From: Pseudomonadota bacterium
GTDB taxonomy: Bacteria; Pseudomonadota; Gammaproteobacteria; Arenicellales; Poriferihabitantaceae
Direction: 5' to 3'
NCBI GenBank assembly: GCA_024226105.1
Contig: JAAELZ010000572.1
Location: 1-6,635 of the forward strand
Length of the DNA: 6,635 nt
Part shown: piece after piece, positions 1-4,286 of the stretch
Position numbering within the stretch: the stretch's first letter is position 1
Layout of the letters: each line of letters opens with the position of its first letter
The notes under the pieces: generated by a model
Told to the model about the DNA's origin: nothing
The model's input: the letters and a program-made list of their open reading frames with translations, nothing else
Databases searched by the model: none
Translations under genes and position numbers: made by a program

Positions 1-927
1 ATATTTATTTCACCGCACAAGTTCCTCGGCGGTCCGGGGGCCAGTGGCGTGCTGGTTTTTAACGAGCGAACCTATCATAAGGAACTGCCACCGACACTGG
101 CAGCGGGCGGCACGGTTGATTACGTCGGCCCGAGCTCACATACCTTCATAGACGATATTGAGACACGAGAAAAAGGCGGGACGCCGGGCATATTGCAGAC
201 TCTTAAAGCCGCAATGGTATTTGACATCAAGGACAGCATTGGAATCGAGAAACTGGAAGCACGCGAGCAGACGTTAACTTGCCGTGCAATGCAACGCTGG
301 AGCGCCCACCCCAACATTGAAGTACTGGGCAATCCGGACCCGAAACGCCGGGTAGGCATCATCTCATTTAACCTGCTTCGAGAAGGAAAACACTATCTGC
401 ATCCGCGCTTCGTCACCACCCTGCTGGATGAGCTGTTTGGAATCCAGTCCCGTGCCGGTTGTTCCTGTGCCGGGCCCTATGGACATCAGTTGCTGGGTAT
501 AAACGAGACACGTTCAGAGGCCTACCTGGGCTGGGTCAACAAGGGTTTTCACGGTATCAAACCCGGTTGGTGCCGGATTGGCTTTCATTTCATTTTTGAC
601 GATATTGAGGCTGATTTTCTGATTGAAGCGGTTGAATTCATTGCTGACTATGGTGATCGATTCCTGGCCCAGTACGAATTTGACCCGTACAGCGGCATAT
701 TCAAACATCAGCACTCAACCGCAAAAACACCCGTTTTTTCAGTTCAGGATGCTCTGCAAAGACGTGCGCAAAAACAGCATCAGGAGCCGCCTGTCAGCAA
801 AAATCAGCGCGCTGCTTTATATCAAAACTACCTGAAAGAAGCGCAGGAACTGGCCCTCAAGTTGCCCGAGGCAGACACGCAGTCCCTGTTTCCAACCACC
901 CCTTCTGAAATGGAGAATTTGTATTGA
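1..927 (+). CDS. Class V PLP-dependent aminotransferase / cysteine desulfurase-like protein, C-terminal part (5' end outside window)
   Basis: The reading frame is open from base 1, so the gene starts outside the window; 308 residues are visible before the TGA at 925-927. The fragment opens with SPHKFLGGPGASGVL, the PLP-attachment signature of class V (fold type I) enzymes. Lys7 of the fragment (bases 19-21) should form the Schiff base with PLP. REKGGTP follows at about residue 56, another family signature. RAGCSCAGP at residues 151-159 aligns by eye with the RxGxxCAxP active-site loop of SufS-type desulfurases, which puts Cys156 (bases 466-468) at the catalytic cysteine. A polar, helix-prone tail of about 75 residues follows the conserved fold. 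Members act on small amino-acid substrates such as cysteine, but the substrate cannot be told here. No Suf, Isc or Csd partner gene is visible. Family assignment is firm; desulfurase activity is inference. A GTG at 49 inside this frame is not a credible start because it would remove the PLP lysine. Confidence 0.9.
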   Translation: MFISPHKFLGGPGASGVLVFNERTYHKELPPTLAAGGTVDYVGPSSHTFIDDIETREKGGTPGILQTLKAAMVFDIKDSIGIEKLEAREQTLTCRAMQRWSAHPNIEVLGNPDPKRRVGIISFNLLREGKHYLHPRFVTTLLDELFGIQSRAGCSCAGPYGHQLLGINETRSEAYLGWVNKGFHGIKPGWCRIGFHFIFDDIEADFLIEAVEFIADYGDRFLAQYEFDPYSGIFKHQHSTAKTPVFSVQDALQRRAQKQHQEPPVSKNQRAALYQNYLKEAQELALKLPEADTQSLFPTTPSEMENLY

Positions 928-1030
928 TGTTAGTCACGCCAGGCTACACAATCCATGACTACGATCAAATATAAATAGCTTTGCAAGAAGCGTAGCGTGG
1001 CAACGACACTATAAATAAATCAATCATCCG

Positions 1031-2005
1031 ATGGTCACATCAATGAACCTCACCAAACTCCACCACGGCATTTACTGTGTGGACGCCCAGTATATTCAAC
1101 CCGGTGTGGCGGCGGTATATTTGCTGGTACACGAGGGGCAGATTTGTATTATTGAAACTGGAACAACCCTGAGTGCGCCCGGAATACTGCAAGCTATTGA
1201 ATCACTGGGGAAATCGGTAAACGACGTCTCTTACGTTATACCAACGCACATTCACCTCGATCATGCCGGTGGTGCAGGTGCATTAATGCAAGCCTGCCCG
1301 AAGGCAAAACTCATCATACACCCACGCGGTGCCGACCACATGATCGCCCCGGAAAAACTGGTTGCCGGCACGCGCCTGGTCTATGGAGACAGTGCCTTCG
1401 AACAGCTTTACGGAGAGGTCATTCCAGTGCCAGCGGAACGGATCATTATTGCTGATGATGGTTTTACGCTGAATATACATGGCCGAGTACTGAAATTCAT
1501 CGATACTCCCGGTCATGCATTGCATCATTTTTGCGTCATTGATGAAATGAGTTCGGGCATTTTCACAGGCGACACCTTCGGCATCGCCTACCCGCCACTT
1601 GCGACCGACAGCGGCCCCTTCATTTTTGCCACCACCACCCCCACGCATTTTGAGCCGGACTCCCTGCTGCACAGCATAGACCGAATCCTGAAATACGACC
1701 CGCATTTTATCTACCTGACCCACTTTGGCCCGCTAGCGCTGAACGCGAGCATCGCAAAACAGCTAAAACAATCGGTCACGGCTCAGGCACAAATCGCGCT
1801 GGCCATGAAGGGCCAGCCAGAAAATCGTGATCAGCGCCTTGAAGCAGCCATCTCTGAGCTGTTTGTCGATACCATTCTGGAACAGGGCGGCCGGGAAAGC
1901 AAAGAGCACTACCAGCAGTTATTTGGGGCCGACGCCCGATTGAATGCCCAGGGGTTGAATTTCTGGCTGGTACGACTGGAGAAATCAGAAAATCCCGGGG
2001 CATAA
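1031..2005 (+). CDS. MBL-fold metallo-hydrolase
   Basis: Complete 324-residue protein of the metallo-beta-lactamase superfamily, probably a cytoplasmic dinuclear-metal hydrolase. The metal-binding series is intact: THIHLDH at 72-78 (His73, His75, Asp77, His78), TPGH with His162, GD with Asp181 in FTGDT, and His231 in YLTHFGP. The N-terminal beta-strand run with VYLLVHEGQ and the ETGTT turn is typical of the fold. No signal peptide is seen. The region from about 240 to 324 is mostly helical and lies beyond the catalytic core. Relatives include glyoxalase II, lactonases and sulfur-handling hydrolases, and the sequence does not let me choose a substrate. An in-frame TAA at 1016-1018 limits the start to the ATG at 1031 or the ATG at 1043 (Met5); neither has a clear Shine-Dalgarno, and 1031 is used as the longer option. 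It lies 103 bases after the aminotransferase on the same strand and converges with apbE, so co-transcription with the upstream gene is possible but not shown. Confidence 0.9.
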   Translation: MVTSMNLTKLHHGIYCVDAQYIQPGVAAVYLLVHEGQICIIETGTTLSAPGILQAIESLGKSVNDVSYVIPTHIHLDHAGGAGALMQACPKAKLIIHPRGADHMIAPEKLVAGTRLVYGDSAFEQLYGEVIPVPAERIIIADDGFTLNIHGRVLKFIDTPGHALHHFCVIDEMSSGIFTGDTFGIAYPPLATDSGPFIFATTTPTHFEPDSLLHSIDRILKYDPHFIYLTHFGPLALNASIAKQLKQSVTAQAQIALAMKGQPENRDQRLEAAISELFVDTILEQGGRESKEHYQQLFGADARLNAQGLNFWLVRLEKSENPGA

Positions 2006-2060
2006 TTAGCCCAATACGACCACACAACAAAGAAATATCGATAAGGCATGTCACCAAAGC

Positions 2061-2096
2061 GCTCCTCTTTATCAAAAAGAGGTTAGGGAAGATTTG
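2061..2096 (-). repeat. Hairpin-forming repeat-like element, copy A
   Basis: A perfect 7-bp stem is present: CCTCTTT at 2064-2070 pairs with AAAGAGG at 2076-2082 around a five-base loop. It is followed on the + strand by TTAGGGAAGATTTG. Read on the - strand it has an AAATC-type edge, a pyrimidine-rich run and then the hairpin, the same layout as the element at 2143-2178. Neither strand has a T-tract after the stem, so it is a poor intrinsic terminator. It may be a decayed dispersed repeat. By hand alignment the two copies agree at about 16 of 29 positions, with many differences being transitions, so the relationship is tentative. Confidence 0.35.
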
Positions 2097-2142
2097 AACA
2101 CAATACATAATGAGCAACTATCAAAATGCCAGTAACGTTTTA

Positions 2143-2178
2143 CAATCCCCCTGGATCCCCCTTTTACTAAGGGGAAAG
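2143..2178 (+). repeat. Hairpin-forming C-rich repeat-like element, copy B
   Basis: CAATCCCCC and a second C5 run lead into a 6-bp stem, CCCCTT at 2158-2163 with AAGGGG at 2169-2174, around the loop TTACT. The element ends against the stop codon of apbE (2179-2181). It resembles the AATCCCCC...CCCCTTT...AAAGGGG type of dispersed intergenic repeat seen in many bacterial genomes (recalled, not searched). It is oriented opposite to copy A. No T-tract follows on either strand, so classical termination is not supported, although the hairpin could protect the 3' end of the apbE transcript. Confidence 0.4.
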
Positions 2179-3222
2179 TCAGTCGGGTTTTAATAAATAA
2201 GTCGCAAAACCCTCTGTCCAGCGCGTCTCAAAACCATCCCTGCTTTTGACGATGAAATAAGCCGCAATATCCTGCTGCTGCGCAAACTCAAGGCCTTTTT
2301 CCGGCCCCATTACCAGCAAGGCGGTAGCCAGCGCATCCGCACTGGCGCAATCTGCCTTAAGCACCGTGACCGATGCCAGTCGATGTCTAATCGGACGACC
2401 GGTGGCAGGGTCTATAGTGTGTGAGTAACGAACCCCGTTCTCCTCGAAATAGTTCCGGTAATCACCCGAAGTCGCCACGCTGATATTGCTGATATCAATA
2501 ACCTTCTGAATGCCGTGTTTTTCGCTATCGGGCATTTCAATTCCAATCCGCCAGGGCCGGCCACCGGGTTTAACGCCTCCCGCGCGTATCTCTCCACCAA
2601 TTTCAACCAGAAAGTTTTCGATGCCTTTCGTTTCCAGCAAGTGAGCGATGACATCTACTGCATAACCTTTTGCGACGGCGGACAGGTCGATATAACTGTC
2701 GCGTCGCCTGATCAATCGACGACCCTCTTCACTCATACTGATGTATTCAAACCCCGTCTCTGCCTTTAGGGCTCGAATATGCTTTTCATCCGGCGGACTA
2801 CTAACCACGCCGTCCGGACCGAAACCCCACGCATTGACGAGCGCACCGATAGTGAAATCAAACGCGCCCCGGGTCAAATCAGCAATGCCAAGCGCCGTTT
2901 GCATGACCTGAGAAAAATCCTCAGACACTTCGAAACTGGTATCTACAGGAGCGTTATTAAAGCGTGAAATCTCCGAATCGGAGATATAAGTCGACATCGA
3001 CCGGTTGATTTGTTCCAGCAGACGATCAACCTGCCCGGCGATTCGCTGCGCCTGGTCCGCACGCTTCATATGCCATTGCACCGAATAGTGCGTGCCCATG
3101 ATTTCACCACCATGGCTCTGCAATTCATCGGAAGCAGGGCTACAGCGCACCAGCGACAGCACCAACGCCAGAGAAATTGAAAGGTATTTTACAACCACGT
3201 AATTAGTTATCGATGAACGCAT
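2179..3222 (-). CDS. apbE: FAD:protein FMN transferase (ApbE family)
   Basis: ApbE transfers FMN from FAD to a threonine of target flavoproteins such as the NqrB/NqrC and RnfD/RnfG subunits, normally on the outer face of the cytoplasmic membrane, and needs Mg2+. From the start used here (347 residues) the family motifs appear in order: MGTHYSVQ at 42-49, RSMSTYISDSEISRFN at 74-89, GAFDFTIGALVNAWGFG at 119-135, YIDLSAVAKGYAVD at 177-190, LVEIGGEIRAGG at 205-216, VATSGDYRNYF at 249-259, HTIDPATGRP at 268-277 (Asp271 a likely metal ligand) and ASADALATAL at 293-302. The N-terminus has a hydrophobic segment at about 9-26 ending in LVRC, a lipobox-like site with an unusual Arg before the Cys. Starts at 3252 and 3228 are also in frame; none has a clear ribosome site, and 3222 was chosen because it gives the most normal signal peptide. 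The gene is divergent from the RnfB-like gene. Family call is secure; the target protein is not visible here. Confidence 0.94.
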   Translation of the reverse strand: MRSSITNYVVVKYLSISLALVLSLVRCSPASDELQSHGGEIMGTHYSVQWHMKRADQAQRIAGQVDRLLEQINRSMSTYISDSEISRFNNAPVDTSFEVSEDFSQVMQTALGIADLTRGAFDFTIGALVNAWGFGPDGVVSSPPDEKHIRALKAETGFEYISMSEEGRRLIRRRDSYIDLSAVAKGYAVDVIAHLLETKGIENFLVEIGGEIRAGGVKPGGRPWRIGIEMPDSEKHGIQKVIDISNISVATSGDYRNYFEENGVRYSHTIDPATGRPIRHRLASVTVLKADCASADALATALLVMGPEKGLEFAQQQDIAAYFIVKSRDGFETRWTEGFATYLLKPD

Positions 3223-3276
3223 TTGCATATGATCACAGTAAAAACAATACATAAGAATATATTATGCATAAAGCGA

Positions 3277-3300
3277 CTTATATCAGCATAAGTATATAAG
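3277..3300. promoter_or_regulatory. Inverted repeat in the divergent promoter region, possible operator
   Basis: CTTATAT at 3277-3283 is matched by its exact reverse complement ATATAAG at 3294-3300, with a 10-base spacer. A shorter perfect palindrome, TTATGCATAA, lies just beside it at 3262-3271. Both sit between two divergent genes, where an operator would be expected. The region is very AT-rich, so chance inverted repeats are common, and no known regulator consensus is matched. Confidence 0.25.
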
Positions 3301-3328
3301 ATTGGTATCATTTTAAGGTATAAGCGAT

Positions 3329-3347
3329 CATTATCGTTATTATAATC
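3329..3347. promoter_or_regulatory. Fur-box-like sequence overlapping a -10 element
   Basis: Read on the - strand, the 19 bases GATTATAATAACGATAATG match the Fur consensus GATAATGATAATCATTATC at 13 of 19 positions by hand count. The site covers the perfect -10 hexamer at 3341-3346, which is where a repressor would act. Iron control would make sense for a protein binding several iron-sulfur clusters. AT-rich DNA produces such matches by chance, so this is a weak call. Confidence 0.25.
3341..3346 (+). promoter_or_regulatory. Candidate -10 box for the RnfB-like / oxidoreductase operon
   Basis: A perfect TATAAT lies 23 bases before the ATG at 3370. No convincing -35 hexamer is found 16 to 18 bases upstream. 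If used, transcription would begin near 3353 and leave a leader of only about 17 bases with no Shine-Dalgarno motif. Confidence 0.35.
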
Positions 3348-3369
3348 ATGGTTTAAGTTTAAGCAATAA

Positions 3370-4251
3370 ATGGCCGGATACCTGAACAGCGAAACACTCA
3401 ATGTGTTGATCTTTATGACAGCGCTCGGGATTACGCTGGCTATCATTCTGGCCGTGGCAAATCGTTATATGTATGTCTGGGAAGACCCACGCATAGGTGA
3501 AGTCGACGAGATGCTGCCCCAATCCAATTGCGGGGCCTGCGGTACCCCGGGCTGTCGCCAGTTTGCCGAAAAACTGGTTAAGGGGCTGGTTGAAGTTTCA
3601 CAGTGCACGGTCAATTCCAGGGATGGTAATGCGGAGATTGCACATTATCTTGGTGTAGATGCCGGTACTCAGGAAAAACGCGTGGCACGGCTCGCCTGCG
3701 CGGGCGGGCACAACGTAGCGCGTAACACGGCGGGCTATAGCGGCATGCAAACCTGTCGCGGTGCCACACTGATTTCCGGTGGCGGTAAAGGTTGCCACTG
3801 GGGCTGCCTGGGGCTGGGCGATTGTGAAGACGTCTGCGATTTTGATGCAATCAGCATGGATAAATATGGCTTGCCGGTGGTTGATGAAAATAAATGCACC
3901 GCCTGTGAAGATTGCGTGGACGTATGCCCAAAGGCCCTGTTCGAAATACACCCCGTCAGCCATCAACTATGGGTGGCCTGCAAGAACCTGCATTTTGGTG
4001 ATGTCGCCGAGGTCGAATGTGAAGTTGCCTGCAACGCCTGTGAGCGCTGCGTCAAAGATTCTGAGCCGGGTTTGATTGAAATCAGGGAAAACCTTGCCGT
4101 CATTCATTATAACTTCAACGATCAGGCTGATCGTTCGGCCATAGAACGCTGCCCGACGGGTGCCATCGTCTGGATAACACCCGATGCCAGGGTACACAAA
4201 GGCTATAAAGCCAAAAAAATTATTCGTAAAAGCGCGCTTCCCATTCACTAA
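3370..4251 (+). CDS. Long-form RnfB-like membrane-anchored iron-sulfur protein
   Basis: This 293-residue protein resembles the long RnfB subunit of Rnf (ferredoxin:NAD+ oxidoreductase) complexes, which passes electrons between ferredoxin and membrane flavoproteins. One membrane helix spans about 11-31. A four-cysteine Fe-S domain follows, with NCGACGTPGC (Cys54, 57, 62) and Cys79. Conserved long-form positions Cys110 (ACAGG) and Cys129 come next. A two-cluster ferredoxin module is complete: Cys142, 146, 152, 156 in the GCHWGCLGLGDC region and Cys176, 179, 182, 186 in CTACEDCVDVCP. The last ferredoxin-like unit is reduced: Cys221, 224, 227 and Cys261 remain, while Ser231 and Asp251, Asp254, Ala257 occupy the other ligand positions. 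The start is fixed by an in-frame TAA at 3367-3369, directly before the ATG. It is 35 bases upstream of the 2-oxoacid oxidoreductase, probably as one operon. No other Rnf subunit is visible, so it may be a dedicated electron adaptor; rnfB is withheld as a symbol for that reason. Confidence 0.88.
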   Translation: MAGYLNSETLNVLIFMTALGITLAIILAVANRYMYVWEDPRIGEVDEMLPQSNCGACGTPGCRQFAEKLVKGLVEVSQCTVNSRDGNAEIAHYLGVDAGTQEKRVARLACAGGHNVARNTAGYSGMQTCRGATLISGGGKGCHWGCLGLGDCEDVCDFDAISMDKYGLPVVDENKCTACEDCVDVCPKALFEIHPVSHQLWVACKNLHFGDVAEVECEVACNACERCVKDSEPGLIEIRENLAVIHYNFNDQADRSAIERCPTGAIVWITPDARVHKGYKAKKIIRKSALPIH

Positions 4252-4274
4252 AATACTTTTAACACATTAGCATC

Positions 4275-4278
4275 AAGG
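4275..4278 (+). promoter_or_regulatory. Ribosome binding site of the oxidoreductase gene
   Basis: AAGG lies 8 bases before the ATG at 4287. An in-frame TAA at 4260-4262 prevents any start further upstream, so this site supports the chosen start. No terminator-like hairpin is seen between the preceding stop (4249-4251) and this point, which favours translation from a shared transcript. Confidence 0.5.
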
Positions 4279-4286
4279 TTCAAGCC

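Noticed and set aside
970..1017. Promoter for the MBL-fold gene, and the short direct repeat TATAAATA at 970-977 and 1010-1017
   Set aside because: TATAAA at 1010-1015 could be a -10 element, but the nearest TTG-type -35 (TTGCAA, 981-986) is 23 bases away, too far; the 8-base repeat is short enough to be chance in AT-rich DNA.
1283..1723. Open frame of 146 codons on the - strand
   Set aside because: It is antisense to the metal-binding core of the MBL-fold gene and its glycine-run translation looks like a shadow product.
2064..2082. Intrinsic terminator for the MBL-fold gene
   Set aside because: The 7-bp stem is real, but no T-tract follows on either strand, so it is reported as a repeat-like hairpin instead.
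1776..2117. Open frame of 113 codons on the - strand spanning the MBL gene end and the convergent gap
   Set aside because: Most of it is antisense to the conserved MBL reading frame; it has no ribosome site and no domain resemblance.
3598..3966. Open frame of 122 codons on the - strand
   Set aside because: It is antisense to the cysteine-rich ferredoxin region of the RnfB-like gene, with no independent coding signal.
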